A DNA stretch of 61,341 nt from Pseudoalteromonas denitrificans DSM 6059 (lineage in GTDB: Bacteria; Pseudomonadota; Gammaproteobacteria; Enterobacterales; Alteromonadaceae). The stretch is taken from positions 1 to 61,341 of the forward strand of contig NZ_FOLO01000015.1 of NCBI RefSeq assembly GCF_900112265.1. Reading direction: 5' to 3'. Positions 7,215 through 17,773 of the stretch are shown piece after piece; the stretch's first letter is position 1; each line of letters opens with the position of its first letter. Both the position numbers and the translations under genes were made by a program. The notes beneath the pieces were generated by a model. It had not been told where the DNA came from. It saw only the letters and a list, made by a program, of their open reading frames with translations, and did not search any database.

Positions 7215-8351
7215 ATGAATACCACAAAAGCTAAAATTAACTTACTTGATTTAAACCGACAAGGCATGCGTGAGTTGTTTGAATCATACGGCGAAAAGCC
7301 ATTCCGTGGTGATCAAGTAATGAAATGGATTTACCATTTTGGCGTAGATAACTTTGATGAAATGAGCAATATCAATAAAAAGCTCAAAGCACGCTTAAAA
7401 GACGAGTGTGAAATTCGTGCACCTGAGATATCAGAAAAACAAGTTGCTAGTGATGGCACCATTAAATACGCATTAATTCTAGATGGTGGGCAGGAGGTTG
7501 AAGCTGTTTGGATCCCTGAAAAAGAACGTAAAACTTTATGTGTTTCTTCTCAAGTGGGTTGTGCCCTCGAGTGTACTTTTTGTTCTACTGCTCAACAGGG
7601 GTTTAACCGTAATTTAAAAGTATCTGAAATTATAGGCCAAGTTTGGCGTGTAGCTAAAGACGTTGGTTTACATGCTGATAGCACAAACCGCCCGGTAACA
7701 AACGTTGTTATGATGGGTATGGGGGAGCCATTACTTAACTTAAATAATGTTGTCCCAGCAATGGAACTAATGATGGATGACTGGGGTTTTGGTTTATCTA
7801 AACGCCGCGTAACCATAAGTACTTCAGGTGTTGTGCCTGCACTTGATATATTAAAAGAAAAAATAGATGTTGCTTTGGCTATTTCATTACATGCACCAGA
7901 TAATAAATTACGTGATGTACTAGTACCAATCAATAAAAAATACCCTATTGAAGAATTTTTAGCTGCATGTCGTCGTTATATTGATGGTTCAAAAGCAAAT
8001 AAAGATGTGACAATTGAATATGTGATGCTTGACCATATCAATGATAGTACAGATCAAGCACATGAATTAGTTAAAACACTAAAAGGTACTCCTTCAAAAG
8101 TTAACTTGATCCCATTTAATCCATTTCCTGGCAATGATTATGGTCGCTCTAGTAATAGCCGAATAGACCGATTTTCTAAAGTATTACAGGCTGCTGGCAT
8201 AACATGTATCGTTCGTCGTGCTCGTGGTGATGATATAGATGCGGCTTGTGGTCAATTAGTGGGGGATGTTAAAGACCGAACTAAACGATTAATGAAAAAG
8301 AGAATGCAGCAAGATAATGGAATTGCAGTAAAAGTAATGCCAGGTAAATAA
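7215..8351 (+). CDS. rlmN: Dual-specificity 23S rRNA/tRNA C2-adenine methyltransferase RlmN
   Basis: 378 aa. A radical SAM enzyme that methylates C2 of A2503 in 23S rRNA and A37 in some tRNAs. The cluster motif is [23 protein letters not shown] follows, and the catalytic C-terminal cysteine is in [14 protein letters not shown]. An in-frame ATG exists at 7200, but GAGG at 7206-7209 places the ribosome before ATG 7215, and the product then starts [16 protein letters not shown] like its homologues. First gene of the conserved rlmN-pilW-rodZ-ispG-hisS-yfgM-bamB-der run. Confidence 0.96.
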   Translation: MNTTKAKINLLDLNRQGMRELFESYGEKPFRGDQVMKWIYHFGVDNFDEMSNINKKLKARLKDECEIRAPEISEKQVASDGTIKYALILDGGQEVEAVWIPEKERKTLCVSSQVGCALECTFCSTAQQGFNRNLKVSEIIGQVWRVAKDVGLHADSTNRPVTNVVMMGMGEPLLNLNNVVPAMELMMDDWGFGLSKRRVTISTSGVVPALDILKEKIDVALAISLHAPDNKLRDVLVPINKKYPIEEFLAACRRYIDGSKANKDVTIEYVMLDHINDSTDQAHELVKTLKGTPSKVNLIPFNPFPGNDYGRSSNSRIDRFSKVLQAAGITCIVRRARGDDIDAACGQLVGDVKDRTKRLMKKRMQQDNGIAVKVMPGK

Positions 8352-8352
8352 T

Positions 8353-8432
8353 AAGCTCTGTTTTTGTCACTTTTTGAAAGCATTTAATCAAGCGCTCATT
8401 AAATGACAAAAATAGATGAAGTTAAAGAGCTT
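8353..8432. repeat. Nested inverted repeats between rlmN and pilW
   Basis: Three arms nest here: AAGCTCT/AGAGCTT (8353-8359, 8426-8432), TTTTTGTCA/TGACAAAAA (8361-8369, 8404-8412) and an inner TTTAAT/ATTAAA (8383-8388, 8398-8403). The structure starts about 2 bases after the rlmN stop and would fold as an 80-nt RNA hairpin. It lacks a long T-run, so its role as a terminator or processing site is uncertain. Confidence 0.5.
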
Positions 8433-8554
8433 TTCTGTAGACTATGCTTTCAATAAAAGAAATGTATACTTGTTGATTAAATTAATAAACGAGACTGATT
8501 CAATCGTTTAATATTTAGCCTTGATTGTTTTTGTTTGTTAATAAGGAAATTTAT

Positions 8555-10189
8555 ATGCGTCACTTATTATTTTATAGCTTAATTTTGTTGAGTGTTTCAG
8601 GCTGTGTCACTCAAAATGTATATGAAGGTAGCAAAAAATCTGTTGTTAATAAAAAAGTAGACAATAGCCAAGCCGCACGTACTCGTATTTCTTTAGCATT
8701 AAAGTATCTTTCAATGGGTGATAGCTCACAAGCTAAATTTAATTTAGAAAAAGCCTATCAGTTTTCTCCAAAGCTTCCAGAAGTCCATTACACAACAGCG
8801 TATTATTATCAATCTGTTGGAGAGCCTGGAAAAGCCAAGAAATCTTATAAAACTGCTTTAGCCTTAGCACCAAATGATGCAAATACACTTAATAATTATG
8901 GTGTGTTTTTATGTGATATTGGTGAATATGACAATGCTATAGATAATTTTTTACGTGCTATTGAGATACCTAGCTATTTGAGAGTTGCCGAAAGTTATGA
9001 AAATTTAGCCTTGTGTGCCATCGAATCTGATGATTTTGACAATGTTGAAGGTTATTTAAAATCATCGGTAAAACATAGCCCAATGCGAGGTTCTTCATTG
9101 ATAAACTTAGCTGCATTCTATTATGCCAAAAGTGACTTACATAAAGCGCAAGGGATACTAAAACGTTATGAATCTGCTGGTCGAATTTCATCTAGATCAT
9201 TATTGTTATCATATTTAATAGAATCTAGTATGGGACATATTGAAACTGCAAGTAACTTAGCAAAAACAATTGAGCAAACTTATACTACATCAAGTGAAGC
9301 AAGAATTTTACGTCAAAATAAAACTGCATCTAGCGAATTTGAACGTTTAAAAGATCAATATCGAAAAAGTGAATTACGAAAATTACAAAAAGATATTTTA
9401 TCACGTAAAGAAAAGCCTAAAATTAAAATTATTAAAAAGAAAAAGGCACCAAAAGTACCAAAAGTAGCTCAAGTTATTAATAAAAATACTGAATTGGTAA
9501 TTCAAAAGCCAAAAGTTGATGTTTTAAAGTCTGAAAAATTAAATGTAGAAGAAACGTCAAAAACTGAAAAGTCAGTTGACTCTGAAAATGAAGCAACTCA
9601 AGTTATTAACAAAATTCAAGAGCCAATAGTTGAAGTTTTGAAAGCTGAAGAATCAACTGTAGAAGAAATCTTAATGACTGAAACTGATGTGCCAAAGGTT
9701 TCTCTAAATAAAGTAGCGCCAGTTATTAATAAAAAGACTGAATTGGTAATTCAAGAGCCAAAAGTTGAGGCATCAAAGACTGAAAAAACATCGGTTTCTG
9801 AGGGTGTCATTGAATCTAAATCATTAATGATTGAACAAGCTTATTCATCTGTAAAAAGAGATGTTACACAAATTGAAACGCCATTTCATATTGTGAAAAA
9901 TGGTGAAAACTTATTTAACCTTTCAGTAAAGTACAATGTTAAATTAAAAACTTTATTAGCTTGGAATAATTTAACTGAAAATGATCAGGTTTTTCGTGGA
10001 ACCAAAATCTTTTTAAATAATCCAAATGTTTATCATCAGGTAACTGGTGGCGATACTTTATTTAGCATTTCACTTAAATATAATATTTTGATGAAAAAGT
10101 TACTTGAGTGGAATGCTTTAAAAGAAAATACTAATTTAACACCAAACCATAAAATTTTATTAGTGGATCCAAAAACATATATATTATGA
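8555..10189 (+). CDS. pilW: Type IV pilus assembly lipoprotein PilW/PilF, extended with two LysM domains
   Basis: 544 aa, about twice the roughly 250 aa of typical PilW/PilF. A lipoprotein signal ends LSVSGC; residues about 40-260 are TPR repeats of the pilotin that helps the PilQ secretin reach the outer membrane. A basic charged linker follows (about 280-440) with repeated segments of the VINKxTELVIQ type; copies at 9464 and 9713 are nearly identical in DNA. Two LysM modules close the protein (about 442-485 and 492-536), predicted to bind peptidoglycan. ATG 8555 has AAGGA upstream. Its end overlaps rodZ by 4 bases. Confidence 0.88.
   Translation: MRHLLFYSLILLSVSGCVTQNVYEGSKKSVVNKKVDNSQAARTRISLALKYLSMGDSSQAKFNLEKAYQFSPKLPEVHYTTAYYYQSVGEPGKAKKSYKTALALAPNDANTLNNYGVFLCDIGEYDNAIDNFLRAIEIPSYLRVAESYENLALCAIESDDFDNVEGYLKSSVKHSPMRGSSLINLAAFYYAKSDLHKAQGILKRYESAGRISSRSLLLSYLIESSMGHIETASNLAKTIEQTYTTSSEARILRQNKTASSEFERLKDQYRKSELRKLQKDILSRKEKPKIKIIKKKKAPKVPKVAQVINKNTELVIQKPKVDVLKSEKLNVEETSKTEKSVDSENEATQVINKIQEPIVEVLKAEESTVEEILMTETDVPKVSLNKVAPVINKKTELVIQEPKVEASKTEKTSVSEGVIESKSLMIEQAYSSVKRDVTQIETPFHIVKNGENLFNLSVKYNVKLKTLLAWNNLTENDQVFRGTKIFLNNPNVYHQVTGGDTLFSISLKYNILMKKLLEWNALKENTNLTPNHKILLVDPKTYIL
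9464..9785 (+). repeat. Internal coding repeats in the pilW linker
   Basis: Segments starting at 9464 and 9713 differ at only a few of about 58 bases; a degenerate third copy starts near 9598. They encode charged, low-complexity linker sequence and look like a recent internal duplication. Confidence 0.7.
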
Positions 10190-11109
10190 CAGACATAAAA
10201 TTAGAACAGGACCAAATACAAGCGCAGTCTCGACTGAATTTAGGTCGCTTGTTATCCGAAGGTAGAGAAGCCGCAGATATTTCAATTGATTCTTTTGCGA
10301 CGGAATTAAATTTAAATGCCTCACAATTATTAGAACTGGAAAACGGTCAATTTAACAATTTAGGTCCGGAAATATTTGTTAAAGGTTATATTAAGTCTTA
10401 CTGTAAATTATTAGGTTTAAACGAATCTGAAGTATTAAAGTGTTATCAAAATATTGGGCATAATCCAGAACAAAAACAAATGCAAAGTTTCTCGCATCGA
10501 ATTGAAAAAGAAACGCATGATAGTCGTTTAATGTTAGTAACTTATATTGTGCTTGTGATTGTATTTGGTTCTTCAGCTGTATGGTGGTGGCAAAACCAAA
10601 CATCAGAAAATGACATTCAAGTTCAAGAAATAAATGAAAACCTTCAAAATAATACAGCTTTGAAAAATGTAAAAGAAGAGAGTAAACCAGGTTTTGTTGA
10701 AAGTGATGAAACTCTTAGTGACAGTGAAATAGAAGAGAGTCTACCTAGTGAGTCAGTTAAAGTTTTACTAGCTCCAAAAGCTGCAGATATAACTAAGGCT
10801 GAAAATAAACCTGATATTATTAATGAACAGGTTGAGATAAAAGAAGTTGCAACTGAAGCAATTACAAATAAAATAATTATGCGCTTTTCAGGGGATAGCT
10901 GGGTAGAAATTTTTGATGCTACGGGTGAACGTGTAGCTTTTGGTGTAAAAAAGTCGGGCTATGTTATGACTGTTAATGGTGTTGCCCCATTTGCTGTGGT
11001 TTTAGGTAAACAGCAGTTAGTTGCTATAGAGTTTGATGGTGAGAAAGTGGATACATCTGGCTTGCCAACAAATCGTTTAGCGAAGTTTAAACTTCCATTA
11101 TCACTATAA
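10186..11109 (+). CDS. rodZ: Cytoskeletal/cell-shape protein RodZ
   Basis: 307 aa. The N-terminal helix-turn-helix (about residues 15-85, LGRLLSEGREAADIS... to LGLNESEV) binds MreB. A basic juxtamembrane stretch precedes one transmembrane helix (about 110-128, LMLVTYIVLVIVFGSS), then an acidic periplasmic linker and a C-terminal DUF4115 beta-domain (about 225-305). It couples the MreB elongation machinery to the envelope. The ATGA overlap with pilW indicates translational coupling; ispG follows after 17 bp. Confidence 0.93.
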   Translation: MTDIKLEQDQIQAQSRLNLGRLLSEGREAADISIDSFATELNLNASQLLELENGQFNNLGPEIFVKGYIKSYCKLLGLNESEVLKCYQNIGHNPEQKQMQSFSHRIEKETHDSRLMLVTYIVLVIVFGSSAVWWWQNQTSENDIQVQEINENLQNNTALKNVKEESKPGFVESDETLSDSEIEESLPSESVKVLLAPKAADITKAENKPDIINEQVEIKEVATEAITNKIIMRFSGDSWVEIFDATGERVAFGVKKSGYVMTVNGVAPFAVVLGKQQLVAIEFDGEKVDTSGLPTNRLAKFKLPLSL

Positions 11110-11126
11110 ATTAGACTGAGAATATT

Positions 11127-12245
11127 ATGTTTTCTGAAACTCCCATAAAAAGACGAAAATCCAGCCGAATTTATGTAGGTGATGTAGCCATTGGTGATGG
11201 TGCACCCATTGCTGTTCAGTCTATGACTAATACAGATACAATGGATGTTGATGCTACAGTTAAGCAAATCCAAGATATTCAAAATGCTGGGGCAGATATT
11301 GTACGTGTTTCTGTACCGACAATGGCAGCTGCGGAGGCATTTAAAAGTATTAAACAGCAAGTTGATATTCCATTGGTTGCTGATATTCACTTTGATTATC
11401 GTATAGCTTTAAAAGTTGCTGAATATGGTGTTGATTGTTTACGTATTAACCCTGGTAATATTGGTTCTGAAGATCGTATTCGAGCGGTTGTTGATGCTGC
11501 AAGAACGTATGATATTCCAATTCGAATTGGGGTTAATGGTGGTTCTTTAGAAAAGGATATACAAGAAAAATATAAAGAACCAACACCTGAAGCATTATTA
11601 GAGTCGGCAATGCGACATGTTGAAATTTTACAAAGACTCAACTTTGATAAATTTAAAATATCTGTTAAAGCATCTGATGTATTTTTAGCCGTAGGCGCGT
11701 ACAGGTTATTAGCTAAAGAAATAGACCAACCTTTGCATTTAGGTATTACTGAAGCAGGTGGCTTTAGAGCTGGAGCAGTAAAATCTGCGGTTGGTCTTGG
11801 TATGTTATTATCAGAAGGCATAGGCGATACTTTAAGAATTTCTCTTGCAGCGGATCCTGTTCAAGAAATTAAAGTGGGTTTTGATATATTAAAATCATTA
11901 CGTATTCGCTCTCGAGGAATCAACTTTATAGCGTGTCCAAGTTGCTCAAGACAAGAGTTTGATGTAGTCAATACAATGAATCAGCTTGAAGAAAACCTAG
12001 AAGATATTATCACACCTATCAGTGTTTCAGTTATTGGTTGTGTGGTAAATGGACCTGGTGAAGCTTTAATCAGTGATTTAGGGCTTGCTGGAGCTAATAA
12101 ACGTTCTGGTTTATATATTAACGGCGAACGTCAAAAAATGCGTATCGATAATAATAATATAGCAGATCAACTCGAGCAACAAATAAGGGACTATGTTAAA
12201 ACAAAGGATGAACAAGCGCTTATAGATGTGAAAATAGTAGAATAA
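11127..12245 (+). CDS. ispG: 4-hydroxy-3-methylbut-2-enyl-diphosphate synthase IspG (GcpE)
   Basis: 372 aa, full length. Fe-S enzyme of the MEP isoprenoid pathway that reduces MEcPP to HMBPP. Cluster cysteines are in [10 protein letters not shown] and [12 protein letters not shown]. The N-terminus ([20 protein letters not shown], then VQSMTNTDT) is highly conserved. It belongs to the rlmN-der run and follows rodZ closely, which places it in the same operon. Confidence 0.97.
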   Translation: MFSETPIKRRKSSRIYVGDVAIGDGAPIAVQSMTNTDTMDVDATVKQIQDIQNAGADIVRVSVPTMAAAEAFKSIKQQVDIPLVADIHFDYRIALKVAEYGVDCLRINPGNIGSEDRIRAVVDAARTYDIPIRIGVNGGSLEKDIQEKYKEPTPEALLESAMRHVEILQRLNFDKFKISVKASDVFLAVGAYRLLAKEIDQPLHLGITEAGGFRAGAVKSAVGLGMLLSEGIGDTLRISLAADPVQEIKVGFDILKSLRIRSRGINFIACPSCSRQEFDVVNTMNQLEENLEDIITPISVSVIGCVVNGPGEALISDLGLAGANKRSGLYINGERQKMRIDNNNIADQLEQQIRDYVKTKDEQALIDVKIVE

Positions 12246-12392
12246 CATACTTAAAAAAGATCTAATTAGAGCTAAAAATAGGCAACTAGAAGAATAAAGG
12301 GTTTTGGTTTATAATTCGGCTCTTTTGTTTTTAACGCAAGTTATATTTTTCAGCGTTTTTATTTATCTGTAACAAATGAATTAGGACCGACA

Positions 12393-13670
12393 GTGGCGAA
12401 ACAAATTCAAGCAGTGCGTGGCATGAACGATTGCTTGCCAGGCGATACACAAATTTGGCAGAAACTTGAAGCAATACTACGTGAAACAGTTGCTTCTTTT
12501 GGTTATCAGGAAATTCGTTTTCCAATCGTAGAATCAACAGACTTATTTAAACGCTCTATCGGTGAAGTTACTGATATCGTTGAAAAAGAGATGTATACAT
12601 TTGATGACCGAAATGGCGATAGCTTAACATTAAGGCCTGAAGGTACGGCTGTGTGTGTACGCGCAGCTAATCAAGCTGGCTTATTGTATAACCAAGAACA
12701 AAGACTTTGGTACATGGGCCCGATGTTTAGACATGAACGTCCTCAAAAAGGCCGTTATCGTCAATTTTACCAGTTTGGCTTAGAGTCATTTGGTTTTCCT
12801 ACCGCAGAAATGGATGCGGAAGTGATAATCTTGACTGCCCACTTATGGAAAAAACTAGGTATAAATAAAAATGTCACATTGGAACTTAATTCATTAGGCT
12901 CCAGTGAAGCACGTGTAAAGTATCGTGAAATTTTAATTGCCTTTTTAGAAGAAAATAAATCGCAGTTAGACGAAGATTCTTTACGTCGTATGTATACGAA
13001 TCCTTTACGTGTGTTAGATAGTAAAAATCCTGAAGTTCAGGCTCTTTTAATCAAAGCACCTAAGCTTTCTGAAAACTTAGATGAAGAGTCTGCAGAACAT
13101 TTTTCAAATTTATGTGAACGATTAGACGCTGCAGGCATCGAATACCAGGTTAATGAAAAATTAGTACGAGGATTAGATTATTATAATCGTACAGTTTTTG
13201 AATGGGTTACTAAAAATTTAGGTGCTCAAGGTACTATATGTGCTGGTGGTCGTTATGATGGTTTGGTTGAACAATTAGGCGGTAAGGCAACGCCAGCTGT
13301 TGGTTTTGCTATGGGCATGGAACGATTGGTTTTATTGTTGCAAGAGTTAGAGTGTGTTGGTGAAATTCGTAGCAATGCTGATGTTTATTTTGCTGCTACG
13401 GGTGATAAAGCCAGTATTCAAGCTCAAGTGATTGCTTTAAAGTTACGAGAGCAAGTACCAGGTGTGCGTATTATGGTTCATGCTGGTGGTGGTAACTTTA
13501 AAAAGCAACTGAAACGCGCAGATAAAAGTGGTGCACAAATCGCCTTAATATTAGGTGATGACGAACTAGAACAAAATGTTTTGACAATAAAGTATTTAAG
13601 AGAAAAGAAAGATCAAATAACATTAAATATTGATGAAGTCAGAACTCTTTTAACAAATTTGGTAGGGTAG
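12393..13670 (+). CDS. hisS: Histidyl-tRNA synthetase
   Basis: 425 aa with a GTG start at 12393 (AGGA at 12383-12386). The product starts [18 protein letters not shown], like E. coli HisRS. Class II motifs are present: motif 2 as [19 protein letters not shown], the histidine-binding [16 protein letters not shown], and motif 3 around [11 protein letters not shown]-terminal anticodon-binding domain follows. The 147-bp gap after ispG carries a TATAAT at 12310-12315, so hisS may have its own promoter. yfgM follows after one base. Confidence 0.97.
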   Translation: MAKQIQAVRGMNDCLPGDTQIWQKLEAILRETVASFGYQEIRFPIVESTDLFKRSIGEVTDIVEKEMYTFDDRNGDSLTLRPEGTAVCVRAANQAGLLYNQEQRLWYMGPMFRHERPQKGRYRQFYQFGLESFGFPTAEMDAEVIILTAHLWKKLGINKNVTLELNSLGSSEARVKYREILIAFLEENKSQLDEDSLRRMYTNPLRVLDSKNPEVQALLIKAPKLSENLDEESAEHFSNLCERLDAAGIEYQVNEKLVRGLDYYNRTVFEWVTKNLGAQGTICAGGRYDGLVEQLGGKATPAVGFAMGMERLVLLLQELECVGEIRSNADVYFAATGDKASIQAQVIALKLREQVPGVRIMVHAGGGNFKKQLKRADKSGAQIALILGDDELEQNVLTIKYLREKKDQITLNIDEVRTLLTNLVG

Positions 13671-13671
13671 T

Positions 13672-14322
13672 ATGGAAATTTTTTCAACAGAAGAAGAACA
13701 AGCAGAAGCAATCAAAGGCTTTTTTCGTGATAATGGTATTGCACTTGCTATAGGCGTTGTACTTGGTTTAGGTGGTTTATACGGTTGGAGAGCTTATAAC
13801 CAACATACAGTAGATACTACAGAGTTAACATCGGACTCTTATACCAAGTTAGTTGAAAAAGCGGGTCAAGAAGGTTCGAGCTTATTAGCTGATGCTGATA
13901 CATTTATTGAAAACAACAGTGGTTCTAGCTATGCAATTTTAGCTGCTTTTGTAACGGCAAAAGAAGCGGTAGATAAAAATGAACTTGATACGGCTGCTGA
14001 AAAGTTAATATGGATATCAACTAATACTAATAATATAGAATTTAAAGCTTTAGCTTTTACACGTTTAGCACGAATTCAATTAGAGCAAAAAAAGTTTGAT
14101 GAAGCTTTAACTACGCTCGGTAATACTTTGCCCATCAGTTTTGAAGCGACTGTTGCTGAACTTAAAGGCGATGTATATGTTGCTAAAAATGATTTAGAGC
14201 AAGCGCGTAAATCATATCAGGTTGCTGTTGATGCTGGTGGTTCAGAAAATAATACTTTATTGCAAATTAAACTTGATAATTTAGCTGTTGTCGCATTAAA
14301 CGTTCCAGTATCTGACAAGTAA
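13672..14322 (+). CDS. yfgM: YfgM family protein, SecYEG-associated ancillary subunit
   Basis: 216 aa. It starts MEIFSTEEEQAEAIKGFF, with a single transmembrane helix (about residues 24-42, ALAIGVVLGLGGLYGW) and a periplasmic TPR-like domain. In E. coli YfgM partners with PpiD at the Sec translocon and affects outer-membrane protein handling, matching its linkage with bamB 9 bp downstream. Translation is coupled to hisS by a 1-base gap. Confidence 0.9.
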   Translation: MEIFSTEEEQAEAIKGFFRDNGIALAIGVVLGLGGLYGWRAYNQHTVDTTELTSDSYTKLVEKAGQEGSSLLADADTFIENNSGSSYAILAAFVTAKEAVDKNELDTAAEKLIWISTNTNNIEFKALAFTRLARIQLEQKKFDEALTTLGNTLPISFEATVAELKGDVYVAKNDLEQARKSYQVAVDAGGSENNTLLQIKLDNLAVVALNVPVSDK

Positions 14323-14331
14323 GGTTGGGTC

Positions 14332-15510
14332 ATGAAAAAAATTACCATGGCAACATTGGCTTTATGCATGGCCTCATTAATAGGTTGTTCTTCAAGTGAT
14401 GAAGATGAAGAAGCGCTAGTTTTACCTGTAATCGTAAATCAGTTTGAAACAAATGTATTATGGCAAGAATCTGTTGGTGAAGGTGTTGGTCACTATTTTT
14501 CAAGACTTTCGCCAACTGTTTATAAAGAAACTCTTTTTGTTGCAGATAGAAATGGCGAAATTAAAGCGCTTTCTCTTGAAACCGGTGATGTTAAGTGGCA
14601 AAAAGACGTACGTTCAAATACTGCATTCTGGCCTTGGGAAGATAGCGATAACGCTAAACTATCGGGTGGTTTATTACAGGCGTTCGGTAAAATTTATGTT
14701 GGTTCTGAGCATGGCGAAATAATTGCACTAGATCGTGAAACAGGTGAAATAGTTTGGCGTCAAAGTGTTCCTGGCGAGGCCCTTTCAAGCCCTGCTGCAG
14801 GTGATGGTTTAATTTTTGCTAATTTAGGTTCGGGCCAATTAGTTGCATTGCACCCAGATACAGGTGAGCAACGTTGGAAATATGAACAAGAAGTACCAGC
14901 ATTAACTTTACGTGGTATGAGTTCTCCTGTTGTTGCTAACGGCGGGGTGTTAGTAGGTGAAGAAACTGGAAAGCTGACGGTTTTAATTTCTGAAAGTGGT
15001 TTTTCTGCTTGGAAAGCTGATATTGCAGTGCCTAAAGGAACTTCTGAGTTTGAACGATTGGTTGATGTTGATGCACAGCCTATTGTTTCAGGGTCTATCG
15101 TATATACTCTTGCTTATAATGGTAATTTAGCTGCTGTAGATATTCGTTCAGGTAATGTGATTTTTAAACGCGAATACAGTGGGTATCGAGAGCTGTCTAT
15201 TGATGGTCAGAATATTTATTTAGTTGATAGTTCGGGTGGTGTTTTTGCACTTGATAAAAATTCTGGTATAGAGCGTTGGAGTCAACCAGCACTTGTAGGT
15301 TGGCACTTAACTGGGCCAACGGTTATCGGTAATTATTTAGCTTTAGGTGATAATGAAGGTAATTTGCATTGGTTAGATAAAACAACGGGTGATTTAGTTT
15401 CTCGTAAAGAGTTTGATGATTCAGGCTTTTTTGTTGAACCTGTTGCTGTTGGCAATAAATTAGTTATTACTACAAGAAATGGTGAAGTTTCAGTTATTGA
15501 AGCACCATAA
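14332..15510 (+). CDS. bamB: Outer-membrane protein assembly factor BamB
   Basis: 392 aa lipoprotein; the signal ends ASLIGC, followed by an acidic linker. The rest is an eight-bladed PQQ-like beta-propeller with repeated GxIxALxxxTGxxxW units (for example EIIALDRETGEIVWRQ and LVALHPDTGEQRWKYE). BamB binds BamA POTRA domains and helps insert beta-barrel proteins. It follows yfgM by 9 bp and ends before a strong terminator, so it closes this transcription unit. Confidence 0.95.
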   Translation: MKKITMATLALCMASLIGCSSSDEDEEALVLPVIVNQFETNVLWQESVGEGVGHYFSRLSPTVYKETLFVADRNGEIKALSLETGDVKWQKDVRSNTAFWPWEDSDNAKLSGGLLQAFGKIYVGSEHGEIIALDRETGEIVWRQSVPGEALSSPAAGDGLIFANLGSGQLVALHPDTGEQRWKYEQEVPALTLRGMSSPVVANGGVLVGEETGKLTVLISESGFSAWKADIAVPKGTSEFERLVDVDAQPIVSGSIVYTLAYNGNLAAVDIRSGNVIFKREYSGYRELSIDGQNIYLVDSSGGVFALDKNSGIERWSQPALVGWHLTGPTVIGNYLALGDNEGNLHWLDKTTGDLVSRKEFDDSGFFVEPVAVGNKLVITTRNGEVSVIEAP

Positions 15511-15564
15511 TGTAAAATTTTAGTTAATTACACTTTATCCTGTGATTAATTAAGTATATTTTAA

Positions 15565-15597
15565 AGGGCTTCGCATAGCGAAGCCTTTTGTTGTTTT
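15565..15597 (+). terminator. bamB terminator
   Basis: Stem GGCTTCGC/GCGAAGCC (15567-15574, 15578-15585) extended by A/T pairs, loop ATA, followed by a T-rich tail. Confidence 0.85.
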
Positions 15598-15677
15598 TAG
15601 TTTTCTACTAAATTAGAAAGTAAGCCATTTTGTTTTGGTTTGATATTCAGGTTTAGAATAATTTAAAGGGGTTGTTT

Positions 15678-17147
15678 ATGCTTCCTGTGATCGCTCTTGT
15701 TGGGCGACCTAATGTTGGTAAATCCACATTATTTAATCGTTTAACTCGTACTCGTGATGCGTTAGTTGCTGACTTTCCAGGTTTAACTCGCGATCGTAAA
15801 TATGGTCAGGCGCGTAGTGATGACTATGAGTTTATCGTTGTGGATACTGGCGGTATTGATGGTTCGGAAACGGGCATCGAAGTGGAAATGGCTGAGCAAT
15901 CTTTATTAGCAATTGAAGAAGCTGATGTTGTTTTATTTTTGGTGGATGCCCGTGCCGGTATGACGGTCGCTGATCAGGCAATTGCTGATCATTTACGTAA
16001 ACAAGATAAAACAATTTTATTAGTGGCCAATAAAACTGATGGTATAGATGCCGATTCACATTGTGCTGAATTTTATCAGTTATCTTTAGGTGAAGTTTTT
16101 CATATTGCAGCATCTCATGGCCGTGGTGTTACTTCTTTGATCGAGATTGCGTTGCAACCTGTTATTGAAGAATATAATAAGTTGCATGGTATTGAAGTTA
16201 ATGTTTTAGACGAAAATGATGATGAGTTTTCTGAAATATACGAAAATGATGAAGATTTAGAAGATTATAATCCTGAAGATAAACCAATAAAGCTTGCTAT
16301 TATTGGTCGTCCTAATGTTGGTAAGTCAACACTGACAAACAGAATTTTAGGTGAAGATCGTGTCATCGTTTATGATGCACCTGGCACAACACGTGACTCT
16401 GTGTATATTCCTATGACACGAAACGATAGAGAATATATTTTAATTGATACTGCTGGTGTGCGTAAGCGCAAAAAAGTAAGTGATGTTGTTGAGAAGTTTT
16501 CAGTTATTAAAACACTTAAAGCAATTGAAGATGCTAATGTGGTCTTAATTGTTGTTGATGCAAGAGAGGGGATCAGTGATCAGGATCTAAGCTTATTAGG
16601 TTTTACACTTAATGCAGGCCGTTCTTTAGTGATTGCAGTGAATAAATGGGATGGTTTGGATGATTATGTTAAAGATCGTATTAAAACTGAGCTAGATAGA
16701 CGCTTAGGGTTTATTGATTTTGCACGTATTCATTTTATTTCAGCATTACATGGTACTGGTGTAGGTCATTTATTTGAATCAGTAGATGAAGCATATAAAT
16801 CGGCAACTAAACGTGTAAGTACTTCAATGTTACGTCGTATTATGGATATGGCACAGTCGGACCATCAACCTCCTATGGTTAGTGGTCGTCGAGTGAAGTT
16901 TAAGTATGCTCATGCAGGTGGTTATAACCCACCAATTATTGTAATACACGGTAATCAGGTGCATAAATTACCAACGTCATATAAACGATATTTGATGAAT
17001 TATTACCGTAAGGCCCTAAATGTTATGGGTACGCCCATTAAGATTGAATTTCGTGAAGGCGATAATCCTTATGCAGGGCGTACCACTAAAGTTACTTTGT
17101 CACAAAAACGTAAACGCAGACAAATCGCTAAATTACACAAAAAATAA
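15678..17147 (+). CDS. der: Ribosome biogenesis GTPase Der (EngA)
   Basis: 489 aa. Two tandem GTPase domains, each with GRPNVGKST (about residues 8-16 and 208-216), separated by an acidic linker; a C-terminal KH-like domain ([16 protein letters not shown]) binds rRNA. Der is essential for 50S maturation. ATG 15678 is chosen over an in-frame TTG at 15672 because AAGGGG at 15665-15671 spaces correctly and the product then starts [12 protein letters not shown]. Flanked by terminators on both sides, so it is transcribed alone. Confidence 0.97.
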   Translation: MLPVIALVGRPNVGKSTLFNRLTRTRDALVADFPGLTRDRKYGQARSDDYEFIVVDTGGIDGSETGIEVEMAEQSLLAIEEADVVLFLVDARAGMTVADQAIADHLRKQDKTILLVANKTDGIDADSHCAEFYQLSLGEVFHIAASHGRGVTSLIEIALQPVIEEYNKLHGIEVNVLDENDDEFSEIYENDEDLEDYNPEDKPIKLAIIGRPNVGKSTLTNRILGEDRVIVYDAPGTTRDSVYIPMTRNDREYILIDTAGVRKRKKVSDVVEKFSVIKTLKAIEDANVVLIVVDAREGISDQDLSLLGFTLNAGRSLVIAVNKWDGLDDYVKDRIKTELDRRLGFIDFARIHFISALHGTGVGHLFESVDEAYKSATKRVSTSMLRRIMDMAQSDHQPPMVSGRRVKFKYAHAGGYNPPIIVIHGNQVHKLPTSYKRYLMNYYRKALNVMGTPIKIEFREGDNPYAGRTTKVTLSQKRKRRQIAKLHKK

Positions 17148-17178
17148 CTTTAAATATGATATTTAAACTAAGTTGAAT

Positions 17179-17204
17179 AAAAGCGCCGATGGCGCTTTTT
17201 TTAT
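17179..17204 (+). terminator. der terminator
   Basis: AAGCGCC/GGCGCTT (17181-17187, 17191-17197), loop GAT, with flanking A and T runs. Confidence 0.88.
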
Positions 17205-17353
17205 AGGTTTTAAGAATATAAATATAGAATATAGTCATTCTTTTATTTTATGACATAATCCACTTGCTTGTTTTATAGCTAAAAATAGGGCATATTTTAA
17301 ACTGAGGTAATGAAATAATAAAATAGAATTCTCTGCTGTTATAAGGTGATGCG

Positions 17354-17740
17354 ATGGAATTTGCGAATACAATTATCTATGTTGATGACGTTGAGGAAAC
17401 ATTAGATTTTTATTATCAGGCCTTTGGCTTGCGCACAATTGAAGATGATGAATCAGGTCAGTATGGTGAATTGGATACTGGGAATGTTAAGTTAGCGTTT
17501 TCAGCACACCCATTTGCGCAATCTCATTTCAAACAAAGTTATATTCGCAGTCAACCAAAGCAACCCGCTTTAGGGTTTGAGATTCGGTTTTACTGCGATA
17601 ATGTTACTCAATCTTATGATAAAGCTGTTGCTGCGGGTGCAGAACCTTTTTGCTCACCAGCAGAAAAAACAGGAGGTCAAACCGTGGCTTATGTGCGTTC
17701 TATCGAAGGTACTTTAATCGCTTTATATTCACGAAAATAA
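17354..17740 (+). CDS. VOC family (glyoxalase/bleomycin-resistance-like) protein
   Basis: 128 aa, cytoplasmic. A single VOC module: EFANTIIYVDDVEETLDFYY at the start, EIRFYCDNVTQSYDKAVAAG in the middle, and an ending YVRSIEGTLIALYS. Such proteins include glyoxalase I-like isomerases, dioxygenases and antibiotic-binding proteins; nothing here fixes the substrate. Monocistronic, convergent with argE 33 bp downstream. AAGGTG precedes ATG 17354. Confidence 0.8.
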   Translation: MEFANTIIYVDDVEETLDFYYQAFGLRTIEDDESGQYGELDTGNVKLAFSAHPFAQSHFKQSYIRSQPKQPALGFEIRFYCDNVTQSYDKAVAAGAEPFCSPAEKTGGQTVAYVRSIEGTLIALYSRK

Positions 17741-17773
17741 ACCACTGTTAAGATTGTACTTCAAGCTCATTTT

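Noticed and set aside
10959..11821. Two long minus-strand open frames (143 and 141 aa) opposite rodZ/ispG
   Set aside because: They lie antisense to clearly conserved genes, have no ribosome site and show low-complexity composition typical of shadow frames.
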